From assembly GCF_039969785.1 (NCBI RefSeq), contig NZ_JBDVNC010000037.1, positions 62,001-126,000 of the forward strand: 64,000 bases of DNA. The letters run 5' to 3'. The translations under genes and the position numbers were made by a program. The DNA is from Shimia sp039969785. GTDB lineage: Bacteria; Pseudomonadota; Alphaproteobacteria; Rhodobacterales; Rhodobacteraceae. This document shows positions 25,801 to 33,903 of this stretch, in pieces. Under the pieces are notes generated by a model. The model worked only from the letters and a program-made list of their open reading frames with translations. It had not been told where the DNA came from and did no database searches. The first letter of the stretch is position 1, and each line of letters opens with the position of its first letter.

Positions 25801-27720
25801 TTCGTAAACCCCCGGGCTGGCCCAGGCGTATTCCGCCGCCTCGCCTTCGCCCATCGCGCCGTCGCCAAAGTCCCACAGATGGCTCAGGATCACGCCGTCC
25901 GCGTCTCGCGATTTGCGGCCATCCATCAGCACCGCTTCGCCCACGGCAATGGGGTCCATTGGCCCCTCGATCACCGGCTCAGGTGGTGCGTTCACCTTAA
26001 TGGTCAGCCGATCCTGCGTGGTGGCGTTGGATACATTGCTGTCATCCGTCACCGACAAGGCCACACGATACACGCCCGGCTCTGTGTAGACATGCGTAAT
26101 GCGCGGGCCATCCAGCTCGGTGCCGTCGCCCATATCCCAAACGTGATCGCGAATGGCACCGTCTACGTCATAACTTGCCGATCCGTCCAACGTCACTGCG
26201 CGCCCAACAATGGTGCTCAGATCCGTGCCCGCCTCGGCCACAGGTGGAAAGTTCACATTCACAATCCGGGTCGCAACGCCAAAGTTGCACGGATGGTTGC
26301 TGTCATCTGTGACCCGCAACACTGCCCGATAGGCACCCGGCTCTGCATAAGATTTGTCCGCCGTGGCAGTATTGGCTAGCGCGCCATCACCAAAGGTCCA
26401 CAAATATCGCGTGATCGGGCTGTCGCTGGGCACAGAACTGCTGGCGTCAAACGGGATGAAATCCCCCGGCGCAACCGTGATCGCATTGCCTGCCACCGCA
26501 CGTGGCGCCACCCGCACATGCACCGGCACCAAAGCCTCATTGCCGCGCGCCGCCCGTGTTCCGGGTTCCTGCACGCGCAACCGCACATCATATCGTCCGG
26601 GCATCAAATAGCTGTACACAATGACCGGCTCTTGCGAGAAACTACCATCGCCATAATCCCAGCGATAGGACAGCAACGGATCCGCAGCATCATAGCTGCC
26701 GTCAAACGCCACCGATGCACAATCGGCCAGCTCACGCACCCGCGGTAACGCATCAGGGCGTTCAGGCTGAGGCACCTGCCGCGGTGGCATGGTGATCGGC
26801 AACGCCTTACCGGCCTGATCAAACACGCTCAGAGTGATGTCATTGGGTGTTTCAAATCCACCCTGAAGTGTGATCGCCAGAAAGTCTTCTTCCGGCTTCA
26901 CCTGTTCAGAGGCCCAGGTGTCCTGACCCGAGGCACGCAAGCGAATGTCGGAATACATCCGGTTCAACCGCAGATCACCCGCTGCACCGTCAAAATTTTG
27001 CACTGTCAGCGGCCCGCCACCGGGGTTCATCAGCTCAACCCGCGTGCCAATCGATCCGCCCGGCCAGCGAATAGTCGGCTGATAGGCCACCATCTCAAGG
27101 CCTTCGGGCCGGCGATGCACATCCCGCGACAGGCTGACATCGACGTTAAATCCGTTGCCATCGTCGCCGTCCACGCCCAGCACATCCAGCCGGAACCACG
27201 CCCGGTCTCCGATCACTTCGCCCTGACGCGCCCGAATGGACCCCAGCGACACCCATTCACCATCATATTCGGTTTCACTGACAAATGTCTGTTCGCGCAG
27301 CACTTTGCCCGGCATCTCAGCCAGCAATTCGGACTTTTTGACCTTGGTTGGCCGCGCGCCGGACTCTACGGGCACGGGCATGTCGATACCACTAAAGGCA
27401 CCCTCACCGCCAACCACGCGGTACTCCGTTTCCGTGTTGCCATAACGGCCATAACGGAAATCATGCTGACCGCTCATCTCCGGGTCAAATATCCGGACGT
27501 AAAACCGGTCTTTTAGTCCCTTGGGAACACTAAAGAAAACCGTTTCCTTGTGGTCAATATCACCTTCGCGCGTGGGCGCCAAAACGCCATACACCACCAG
27601 CAATCCCTGATCTGGCGGCGGCGCTAAATCCTGCGCAGAGCCTCCCCCGGCAAGTCCGGTTACAAGCGTCGCGTAAAGCCCCAGCCGCACCAGTCGGCGT
27701 GTCAGTCCGTTCATCCCCAT
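22834..27720 (-). CDS. Giant secreted/envelope protein with about 15 PKD repeats
   Basis: A 1628-residue protein. After a signal peptide (hydrophobic LYATLVTGLAGGGSA) comes a 300-residue N-terminal region I do not recognise. It is followed by about 15 tandem Ig-like PKD domains, each with a W-D-F-G-D-type turn (RWDYGDG, LWTFGDG, VWDMGDG, LWDFGDG and so on) and an ending like PGVYEVTLTVxDDSG. It has no C-terminal anchor or sorting signal that I can see. PKD arrays usually mediate protein or glycan contacts on cell surfaces. The start (ATG 27720) overlaps the stop of the LysM/FecR gene, and its stop overlaps the cyclase start, so expression is tightly coupled. Confidence 0.92.
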   Translation of the reverse strand: MGMNGLTRRLVRLGLYATLVTGLAGGGSAQDLAPPPDQGLLVVYGVLAPTREGDIDHKETVFFSVPKGLKDRFYVRIFDPEMSGQHDFRYGRYGNTETEYRVVGGEGAFSGIDMPVPVESGARPTKVKKSELLAEMPGKVLREQTFVSETEYDGEWVSLGSIRARQGEVIGDRAWFRLDVLGVDGDDGNGFNVDVSLSRDVHRRPEGLEMVAYQPTIRWPGGSIGTRVELMNPGGGPLTVQNFDGAAGDLRLNRMYSDIRLRASGQDTWASEQVKPEEDFLAITLQGGFETPNDITLSVFDQAGKALPITMPPRQVPQPERPDALPRVRELADCASVAFDGSYDAADPLLSYRWDYGDGSFSQEPVIVYSYLMPGRYDVRLRVQEPGTRAARGNEALVPVHVRVAPRAVAGNAITVAPGDFIPFDASSSVPSDSPITRYLWTFGDGALANTATADKSYAEPGAYRAVLRVTDDSNHPCNFGVATRIVNVNFPPVAEAGTDLSTIVGRAVTLDGSASYDVDGAIRDHVWDMGDGTELDGPRITHVYTEPGVYRVALSVTDDSNVSNATTQDRLTIKVNAPPEPVIEGPMDPIAVGEAVLMDGRKSRDADGVILSHLWDFGDGAMGEGEAAEYAWASPGVYEVTLTVIDNSGTQSATQSARFEVVVNTRPIAEAGPDQFVTASDVQFDGAASRDIDGKIAQYLWEFGDGRTGQGSNPVHSYLRPGEYQVALTVKDDSGAPQSTHRDTMRVTVNASPIADAGPALTVAPGEEFVLDAGASVDPDGRIADYVWRFDNGTTKPGERVAHSLDQPGLHRILLEVTDDFAGGGARDESEVLITVNAQPVAEAGPDVLIAPDETIRFDARGSFDRDGKLAGYRWEFDDLQTPLEAAVIERAWPTAGIFNARLVVLDDSGVANGTATDTVSIHVNHRPEADAGPVVDTDRLLVQLNANGSSDADGDNLVYMWDFGDGSDPVYGLEVAHVFPRAGRYPVTLRVDDGSGLANARDVDATTVIINAPPVANAGGNRDVCSGQSILFDASASSDADGDLLRYAWDFGDESGADIVNPSKIYEMPGTYPVTLSVADESGSKRGTDMDRIAVIVQEGPIANAGEDMTVCVNQEIRMDGSGSTDADGSVNAFEWSFGDGSRASGSTPVKSFDRSGTYAVTLTITGDAKGQCSPLDTDVVNVTVLAARSQSIDAVERAPAGQPVDFAVVLGNEPDTGEPVAYNWTFSDGGTAEGTSVSHVFEEPGIYLATLETTLEGGVQDCGKLVTRHKVFVNAPPEPNIDGPDTLAVGELVTFDASGTEDADGVITNFAWDFGDGTTGTGVAGSHRYDAPGTYQLRLAVQDDAGVDNSVVVLERDVVVNPVPIAGLETPPALCAGVPEAWMVSTAEGVSVDWQFGDGQSGTGPTQEHTFAKPGLYPVAVTTDDGRGLANSVYREEVYARVNAMPEADAGPDRTVCPGEQVTFRAGAHDADGQITQWVWRFSDGVELQGAEVSRAFDTAGQLDVELSVVDDSGAMCNTGTDMAAILVNGAPQVDAGPDRETPVGAAHDVLRFDASGASDPDGQGLLIKWDFGDQTNVAGAVSRHRYASAGTYTVTVTARDSTGLACGVATDTAQITARARETGN

Positions 27721-30077
27721 CACCGGATAGCCTCGTTTCCTGCATAATCCTGCACAATCACCTCAACGAGGCTTACGTCACCGCTGGCCGCGGGCAGACT
27801 TGCCCGACAGATGCCGCCAGCGCTATCGCAGCGCAGATATCCTTCAAATTCTTCGTCTCCGACCTCGATCAGATACGGCGCCGCCTGACGCAGGCCGGAC
27901 GCATCACGCGCCTCAACCACAATCTCAATCGGACCATTATCACCCCCGGGGCGCGTCACCCGCGCGTCCAGAATTTCGGGTGGTTCAAGGTCCAGAACCG
28001 TCTCAACCACCAACAACCCGGCATTGCCCGCCGCGTCTTCAACCCGGAACTCAAACACATTGGTTCCCGGGGACAAGTTCACCTGCGTGGCAAAAAAGCC
28101 GTCAAAAATTTCAAGATCTTCACCGCTCAGCGTCGCCGTGACCGCATCCCCGACCAACCCAGTCAGGTCCAGCAGATCATCGGTTGTGGCACGCGGCGGA
28201 GGCACGTCCAGCGCAATTTCCGGCGCCACACTGTCGCGCTGCACCTCAAAGGCCACCTGACCCAGCGGGCTGCCGCCCTGCGACACCACTTCCAGCGAAT
28301 ATCCTGCAACGGTCTCGCTCACTGGAACCGTAATGCCCAACGCACCGCCGCCACCCACGCGGGTGCGGCCAACGTCTCCGCCAGCGCCATCGCGTAATAC
28401 AACTTCCAATCCGACCTGCGCCGTTGTCGTGGCCATCACGGTCATTTCGCCTGTGCGGCTCACCAAAACATCGCCCGAGCGTGGCATATTCTGATCCAGC
28501 GTAATCTCTGCCGCCTTACGTGGTTCGTACAGCACCTGACGCCGTTTCTGCGAGGTGTTCCCGGCCGCATCCGTCGCCACAATCAACAACTGGTTGTTGC
28601 CCGGCACCAGAACGCTGGCAATCAGGAAACCGCCATCATCTCCGACATCCACATTGTCCCCGTTCAACGTCAGGCGCACGCCATGTTCTGACGCGCCCAA
28701 CACCTCGACGGTGCCGGTTTCAAACTGTGCGTTTTCACTAGGGGCAAACAACGTCAGGAACGGCGGTGTGTCGTCAATCCGAAGCTCAAACTTGCGCGTT
28801 TCGCTCCACTTGCCGGGCAATCCCAGCTTGTCCAGCGCCGCCACCCGCCAGTAATGCACACCGGGATCTAGGTTTTCGACGCGAAACGATGTCGGCTTAA
28901 TGCCCCATTCAGTTGACAGCATCCGGTTGAACCCCGGGTCCGCCGCCACTTCAAACCAATAACCCGCCGCGTCAGAATACTCCTGCCAGACCAGATCAAC
29001 CGCATTGCCATACACATCCGCCCTGTCCTGAGGCGACGACAACAGCGTGCGTTCTAACACTTCGGCGCGCGCGGTTTGCCCATCCCGGGAAATCACCACG
29101 CCCTCATCTTTGCCAAGCGTTACGTTTTCCTGCCCGGAGGCGATGTCCAGCTCGGCGGAATCGTAATTCACAAACAACGCATTCTGGTCGTCATTCTTGA
29201 TCCAGAAATCATCGGATTCCGTGGTGGTCTTGATCCCCGGAACGTCAATTTCAAAACTGTCGCGATCCGACAGCTGGTTCAACAACGCATAAAAATCGCC
29301 GTTTGACAGACTGACCTTAGTGACTTCTTTCCCCGTCAGCGGGTCCGACCGCATTCTTTGAATGGTGGCGTTGGAATTGGGGTTCAACCGTAACCGGCTC
29401 AGATCGCGGAATGTGACCTGCGTGGTCGAGTTGGACAAAGTCCGCAACCGCTCAAATTCCACCAGAATGTCATTCAGCGACCGGTCCGACCATGCCGCCT
29501 CGGCAGGATCGCGCCCTTCGACATCACCGTGAATATCAGTGATCAGCGCCTCAGCGGCCTTGTCACGCTGGGCAACCGCAATATCAAACGCCTCGGTCGC
29601 GGCCACGGTGGCGGACCCGGAAAAGGCCACAACTTCACGCCATTCGCCCTCGCCGCGATGCACGACTGCAGTTTCCCGGTCGTTGATCGCGCTGCCAATC
29701 TCGTTGGGCGCGAACAACCGCGCGCCTTCGGCTGTCGCCTTTTGAATGGCCACCAAAGACGTCATCAACGCGCTGTCAGCCGCTGCAACCTGGCGCACCG
29801 GCATTTCCAGCACAGTCCCGGGTGTCAGATCAGCCGGAGAGGCCATTTGATTGATTTTCAGAACGGCGGGCCAAAGATCGGGATCATTCAGATATTTGGC
29901 TACAAATTCGCGCAGGGTTTCATCGCCCGAATATCGCACCTGTTCATAAGGTGCCGACAAAGGGTCGGTTTCCGCGCTGACCGGTAGCCGGGCACTGCCA
30001 ATAACAACTGACAACGCCAAAATGGCCAATAACAGGGCGGTACGTATACTCCGTTTAAAGTCTGCAGGACTAATCAT
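27720..30077 (-). CDS. LysM / FecR / FN3 / Ig-like envelope protein
   Basis: A 785-residue exported protein. Domain order: signal peptide (about 1-35); LysM-like segment (about 50-95, ETLREFVAKYLNDPDLWPAVLKINQM...LTPGTVLEMP) expected to bind peptidoglycan; a helical region; a FecR-like domain (about 230-350, with KVSLSNGDFYALL and DIASGQENVTLGKDEGVVIS); an FN3-like domain (about 355-455, VDLVWQEYSDAAGYWFEVA...HYWRVAALDKLG); then several bacterial Ig-like domains (DDTPPFLTLFAPSENAQFETGTVEVLG, NNQLLIVATDAAGNTS). GGAG precedes the ATG. It heads the operon with the PKD protein and the cyclase and could anchor the complex to the cell wall. Confidence 0.88.
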   Translation of the reverse strand: MISPADFKRSIRTALLLAILALSVVIGSARLPVSAETDPLSAPYEQVRYSGDETLREFVAKYLNDPDLWPAVLKINQMASPADLTPGTVLEMPVRQVAAADSALMTSLVAIQKATAEGARLFAPNEIGSAINDRETAVVHRGEGEWREVVAFSGSATVAATEAFDIAVAQRDKAAEALITDIHGDVEGRDPAEAAWSDRSLNDILVEFERLRTLSNSTTQVTFRDLSRLRLNPNSNATIQRMRSDPLTGKEVTKVSLSNGDFYALLNQLSDRDSFEIDVPGIKTTTESDDFWIKNDDQNALFVNYDSAELDIASGQENVTLGKDEGVVISRDGQTARAEVLERTLLSSPQDRADVYGNAVDLVWQEYSDAAGYWFEVAADPGFNRMLSTEWGIKPTSFRVENLDPGVHYWRVAALDKLGLPGKWSETRKFELRIDDTPPFLTLFAPSENAQFETGTVEVLGASEHGVRLTLNGDNVDVGDDGGFLIASVLVPGNNQLLIVATDAAGNTSQKRRQVLYEPRKAAEITLDQNMPRSGDVLVSRTGEMTVMATTTAQVGLEVVLRDGAGGDVGRTRVGGGGALGITVPVSETVAGYSLEVVSQGGSPLGQVAFEVQRDSVAPEIALDVPPPRATTDDLLDLTGLVGDAVTATLSGEDLEIFDGFFATQVNLSPGTNVFEFRVEDAAGNAGLLVVETVLDLEPPEILDARVTRPGGDNGPIEIVVEARDASGLRQAAPYLIEVGDEEFEGYLRCDSAGGICRASLPAASGDVSLVEVIVQDYAGNEAIR

Positions 30078-30322
30078 TCCTGCACTCCCACTGTTGAATA
30101 CGCGACTAAAAATATTCCGTTCGCAAGTTCACATGGTTCGGCATCTGTGGGATTTTAGCAAGGTTTTTCATAATTCTGCCACATTCCCCAACATTAACGG
30201 AAACAGTAACGGCGCAATTCAAATCATTGAACTCAAACAAGAAACAGAATGACATCAAATCGCCGCGATTGGCCATTTGAAAAGCCCATTCGGACCTGTA
30301 CTTCGACATATTGAGAGTAGTT

Positions 30323-30399
30323 TGGTACCGCCTCCCCGGCTTGAACGGGGGACCCCTGGTTCCACAAACCAGTGCTCTAACCAACTGAGCTAAGGCGGC
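30323..30399 (-). tRNA. tRNA-His (anticodon GTG)
   Basis: The minus strand folds into a complete 77-nt cloverleaf with encoded CCA. The D arm is GCTC...GAGC, the anticodon stem CTGGT/ACCAG encloses TTGTGGA with anticodon GTG, and the T arm is CCCCG-TTCAAGC-CGGGG. The acceptor stem starts with G1, which faces U72, and the discriminator is A73; the base before G1 is T, so there is no encoded G-1. This is the atypical alphaproteobacterial tRNA-His form. Confidence 0.96.
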
Positions 30400-30442
30400 A
30401 CGCAAAGGCGATTTAATCCGCAATCACGACGAATGCAAGCGT

Positions 30443-30934
30443 CTAAAATGCAATTTCCCAAGTTTGTTCGACCAGGTCGACACCAAAGCTTGTCACTGGT
30501 TTTGACGCCGTCAGCGACCACCCATTCGCGGCATACAGCGCACAGGCCGCCGCGTGGCTTTCATGAGTCCACAGACGCATTCCATGATAGCCTTTGTCGC
30601 GTGCAAACCCCATGCACGTGTCCAACATACGCCTGCCCAGCCCAAGCCCCCGCGCCTCTGGCAGCAGCATAAAAAGCCGCAGCTTGGCATATCCCTGCAC
30701 GTCCCCCCGCACACAGAAAATACTTCCCAGCGGTATACCTTCCTGTTCGGCCACCCAGCCATGCTCACAAGTCGGATCACAATCCCTCAGGAAATCCTTC
30801 AGGATTTGCTCCACCAGCACACCAAAGCTCTCATCAAACCCTTCGTCTCGCGCATAAATTTCACCATGCACCTGCACCAACCAGCCCAGATCGTCTTTCG
30901 TGAACGCGCGCAGCTTCGTTTTGTCCGAACTCAT
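30443..30934 (-). CDS. GNAT family N-acetyltransferase
   Basis: A 163-residue single-domain protein with the acetyl-CoA loop motif RGLGLGRRMLDTC at about residues 95-107, preceded by LRLFMLLPEA and followed by YHGMRLWTHESHAAACALYAANGW. GAGG lies 7 bases before the ATG. GNAT enzymes transfer acetyl groups to small molecules or proteins; the substrate here is unknown. It ends 44 bases upstream of the tRNA-His gene on the same strand. Confidence 0.92.
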   Translation of the reverse strand: MSSDKTKLRAFTKDDLGWLVQVHGEIYARDEGFDESFGVLVEQILKDFLRDCDPTCEHGWVAEQEGIPLGSIFCVRGDVQGYAKLRLFMLLPEARGLGLGRRMLDTCMGFARDKGYHGMRLWTHESHAAACALYAANGWSLTASKPVTSFGVDLVEQTWEIAF

Positions 30935-31005
30935 AAGAGGCCCTCACACTTCTTGCCAATTGCCGTCTTTCAGGCTACCCGAAACACAAGCACAGGAGAA
31001 CCGCA

Positions 31006-31191
31006 ATGGGCATCAATACTGAACGCGACGTAGAAGCCAATCTTCAGATCGGCCCAACCGATCAGGGATTTGTCCGTATCTTTGTGGAGGCCGGCGACGC
31101 GGAAATTCCGATGGATTTCTCTCCTGAAGAAGCGCGCGAGATTGCAGAAGAGATTTTGGCCGCCGCCGCCACGGCCAGCCTGATGACCTGA
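31006..31191 (+). CDS. Small conserved acidic protein (DUF6324-like)
   Basis: A 61-residue protein, MGINTERDVEANLQIGP..., with an acidic helix (FSPEEAREIAEEILAAAATA) at its C-terminus. I recall this from Rhodobacteraceae as DUF6324, of unknown function. AGGAG lies 7 bases before the ATG, which supports real translation. It is divergent from the GNAT gene. Confidence 0.8.
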   Translation: MGINTERDVEANLQIGPTDQGFVRIFVEAGDAEIPMDFSPEEAREIAEEILAAAATASLMT

Positions 31192-31306
31192 TCACCGTCC
31201 GGCCTGACATTTCTGACAAAATCGGCAGGGCACGTCCGGCTTGTCTCTGAAAAAACCGACACCAATACGCCCGTTGGCGTAACGCCCACCACATCGTCAA
31301 TTTCGG

Positions 31307-31350
31307 ACCGATGCAATACCGACGGAATACCGACGCGCTGCCGATACCTG
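31307..31350. repeat. Four-unit 11-bp tandem repeat, copy A
   Basis: Four consecutive 11-mers: ACCGATGCAAT, ACCGACGGAAT, ACCGACGCGCT, GCCGATACCTG. The same four-unit arrangement with matching unit order recurs at 56553-56596. It lies in the 270-bp gap between the DUF6324-like gene and the TetA-like exporter, 111 bases before that start codon; nothing else is evident in this gap. Confidence 0.75.
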
Positions 31351-31461
31351 TTTTCGACGTGAAATCAGCGCATTAACCATGAATTCAAACTCGTCGACGC
31401 AAACCAGTTGACCCAATTCAAATTTCATGGCCCCCTGCCCATAATTTGAGCCGGAGATTTT

Positions 31462-32670
31462 ATGTTCACCCGTTTGCCCGTCCTCGTGATTCTGATCACC
31501 GTGGTCATTGATGCCATGGGGATTGGTCTTATTCTGCCGGTGATGCCGGATTTGATCCGCGATCTCACCGGCGGCGATCTGGCCGAGGCTGCGGTGTGGG
31601 GCGGTGTTTTGTCCACCGTCTTTGCTGTGATGCAATTTCTATTTGGCCCGTTTCTGGGCAGCCTCTCTGACCGGTACGGACGTCGCCCTGTCCTGTTGGT
31701 GTCCCTTGTTATTATGTCTGCCGACTATGTCGTCATGGCCCTCGCGGACACCATCTGGCTGTTATTTCTGGGCCGTGTCGTCGCCGGGATCACAGCTGCG
31801 ACCTATGCCACCGCACTGGCCTATATGGCTGACATTTCCACCCCAAAGGAAAAGGCCGCCGCCTTTGGCATCGTGGGCGCGGGGTTTGGTATCGGCTTTG
31901 TGCTGGGGCCGGTACTGGGCGGCGTTCTGGCCGAATTTGGCACCCGCGCACCGTTCTGGGCGGCGGCCGGTTTGGCCGGTCTCAATGCCCTTTTGGGCTG
32001 GGTCGTGCTCAAGGAAACCGTCACCGACGCCACCCGCCGGGCTTTTCAGTGGTCCCGCTCCAATCCGCTTGGCTCTCTGCGTGCGCTTGGACAATTACCA
32101 GCGGTCGGTAAGCTGTTGATCGTGTTCTTTATTTATCAGGTCGCGACAGCTGTTTACCCCGCTGTCTGGCCCTATTACACAACCGAGCGTTTTGGCTGGT
32201 CGCCCGGCATGATCGGCGTCTCTCTGGCCGCATATGGCACCACATTCGCGCTGGTGCAGGGCTTTCTGATCGCGCCTTCCATCCGCTATTTCGGCAATCG
32301 GATCACCGTGATCATCGGCTTGTCCGTTGAATTCGCCTCGTTCATCTTTCTCGGCTTTGTCAGCAGCGGCACTTTGCTCTTGGCGATGGTTCCCGTCTTT
32401 GCTTTTGGTGCCGTTGGGTTGCCTGCGTTGCAAGGCATCCTGTCACGCCGCATCCCCGATGACTCACAGGGCGAGCTGCAGGGCGTTCTGGCCTCGCTCA
32501 CATCGCTCGCCACCATTATCGCGCCGTTGCTGATGACCCAGACCTTTGCGCATTTCTCGGGCGAAGGCGCACCAGTTTATCTGCCCGGCGCACCGTTCCT
32601 TGTCTCAGCCTTCCTCATGGTCCTCTCCGTCGCGATCTTCGCACGGTCAAAAAGACCAGCAACTCCCTGA
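31462..32670 (+). CDS. MFS exporter of the TetA (DHA1) type
   Basis: A 402-residue protein with 12 predicted helices. The loop 2-3 signature GSLSDRYGRRPVLL is present, as are the MFS antiporter motif GAGFGIGFVLGPVLGG in helix 5 and the N-terminal VVIDAMGIGLILPVMPDLI, which match class A-like tetracycline/multidrug proton antiporters. GGAG precedes the ATG. No TetR-type repressor is adjacent, so a general drug or metabolite efflux role is more likely than dedicated tetracycline resistance. Confidence 0.9.
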   Translation: MFTRLPVLVILITVVIDAMGIGLILPVMPDLIRDLTGGDLAEAAVWGGVLSTVFAVMQFLFGPFLGSLSDRYGRRPVLLVSLVIMSADYVVMALADTIWLLFLGRVVAGITAATYATALAYMADISTPKEKAAAFGIVGAGFGIGFVLGPVLGGVLAEFGTRAPFWAAAGLAGLNALLGWVVLKETVTDATRRAFQWSRSNPLGSLRALGQLPAVGKLLIVFFIYQVATAVYPAVWPYYTTERFGWSPGMIGVSLAAYGTTFALVQGFLIAPSIRYFGNRITVIIGLSVEFASFIFLGFVSSGTLLLAMVPVFAFGAVGLPALQGILSRRIPDDSQGELQGVLASLTSLATIIAPLLMTQTFAHFSGEGAPVYLPGAPFLVSAFLMVLSVAIFARSKRPATP

Positions 32671-32750
32671 AAACGACCTCGTTTGCGTTTTTTGACTAGC
32701 ATTTGGCGCAAAGACGGCCAATCTGGACCCGGAGCAAACGAGGGATGTCC

Positions 32751-33839
32751 ATGAAAACTATCAAAGCCGCAGTCTGCCACGAATTCGGGCAACCTCTTGT
32801 AATCGAAGACGTTCTGCTGGCTGATCCCGCAATGGGCGAGATCGAGGTCACGCTCAAAGCGGTTGCCATCTGCCACTCAGACATCACCTTTGCCAGCGGC
32901 GCATGGGGCGGCACCCTGCCCGCCGTCTATGGCCACGAAGCCGCGGGCCATGTCTCCGCCTTAGGCGACGGTGTCACGGGGCTGGCCTTGGGCGATCCGG
33001 TGATTGTGACTCTGATCCGCGCCTGCGGGTCCTGTGCCTCATGTGCTGGTGGCAAGCCAACCCTGTGCGAAACCCCAATCGACGGCGGCAGCCACCCGCT
33101 GAAAACCGCGCAAAACACGCCTTTGCACCAAGCCATGGCCACCGGAGCCTTTGCCGAGAAAGTGGTCGTCAGCCACCGTCAGGTGGTCAAAGTGTCCGAC
33201 GACATCCCGATGGAGGCCGCCTCGCTTGTGGCCTGTGGCGTTATCACCGGCATTGGCGCGGTTGTGAATGCCGCCGAATTGCGCGCTGGTCAGGATGTTG
33301 TGGTCATTGGCGCGGGCGGCGTTGGGCTAAACGCCATTCAGGGCGCACGCATCGCCGGGGCCCGCCGCATCATCGCAATTGACATGAGCGAAGAGAAACT
33401 TGAAATCGCTAAAGAATTCGGCGCCACCGATGGCATTCTGGCGACCGAAAAGAAACCATGGATTCGTGCCATGCGCGCCATGGGCAAAGGCGCGGACGCA
33501 GTGATTGTCACGGTTGGTGCAATCCCGGCCTATGACGAAGCGCCCCGCTATCTGGGTCGGGGTGGCAAGGTAATCATGGTTGGCATGCCCCATTCCGGCG
33601 CGAAATCCACCTACGAACCGGTGATCCTCGCAGCCATCGGTCAGGGCATGATCGGTTCAAAAATGGGCGACGCAGTTATTCAGCGCGACATCCCGTGGAT
33701 GGTTGATCTTTATCAGCAGGGCCGTCTGAAACTCGACGAGCTGATCTCAGGCCGCTGGACGCTCGATCAGATAAACGAGGCCATCGAAGACACCAAATCC
33801 GGCTCAGCCAAGCGCAACGTTATCCTTTTCGACACCTGA
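32751..33839 (+). CDS. Zinc-dependent alcohol dehydrogenase (class III/aryl-alcohol type)
   Basis: A 362-residue MDR-family dehydrogenase. Catalytic zinc ligands are in AICHSD (Cys) and GHEAAGHVSALG (His/Glu). A second cluster, CGSCASCAGGKPTLC, provides the structural zinc site, and the NAD-binding motif is VIGAGGVGLNAIQGA. I chose ATG 32751 (MKTIKAAVCHEF), with GAGGG six bases upstream; ATG 32745 is two codons earlier. The next gene is an enolase-superfamily enzyme 64 bases downstream, suggesting a shared catabolic route for an alcohol or sugar-acid substrate. Confidence 0.9.
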   Translation: MKTIKAAVCHEFGQPLVIEDVLLADPAMGEIEVTLKAVAICHSDITFASGAWGGTLPAVYGHEAAGHVSALGDGVTGLALGDPVIVTLIRACGSCASCAGGKPTLCETPIDGGSHPLKTAQNTPLHQAMATGAFAEKVVVSHRQVVKVSDDIPMEAASLVACGVITGIGAVVNAAELRAGQDVVVIGAGGVGLNAIQGARIAGARRIIAIDMSEEKLEIAKEFGATDGILATEKKPWIRAMRAMGKGADAVIVTVGAIPAYDEAPRYLGRGGKVIMVGMPHSGAKSTYEPVILAAIGQGMIGSKMGDAVIQRDIPWMVDLYQQGRLKLDELISGRWTLDQINEAIEDTKSGSAKRNVILFDT

Positions 33840-33903
33840 ACCAGTCGTTTCTCAATACCCCCTCGCCGGAGAACAACTGTACGCACGATCTCAAGGACCG
33901 ATC

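Noticed and set aside
22834..27720. CRISPR-like or tandem DNA repeat array
   Set aside because: The repetition is at protein level (PKD domains); DNA units are divergent and not separated by spacers.
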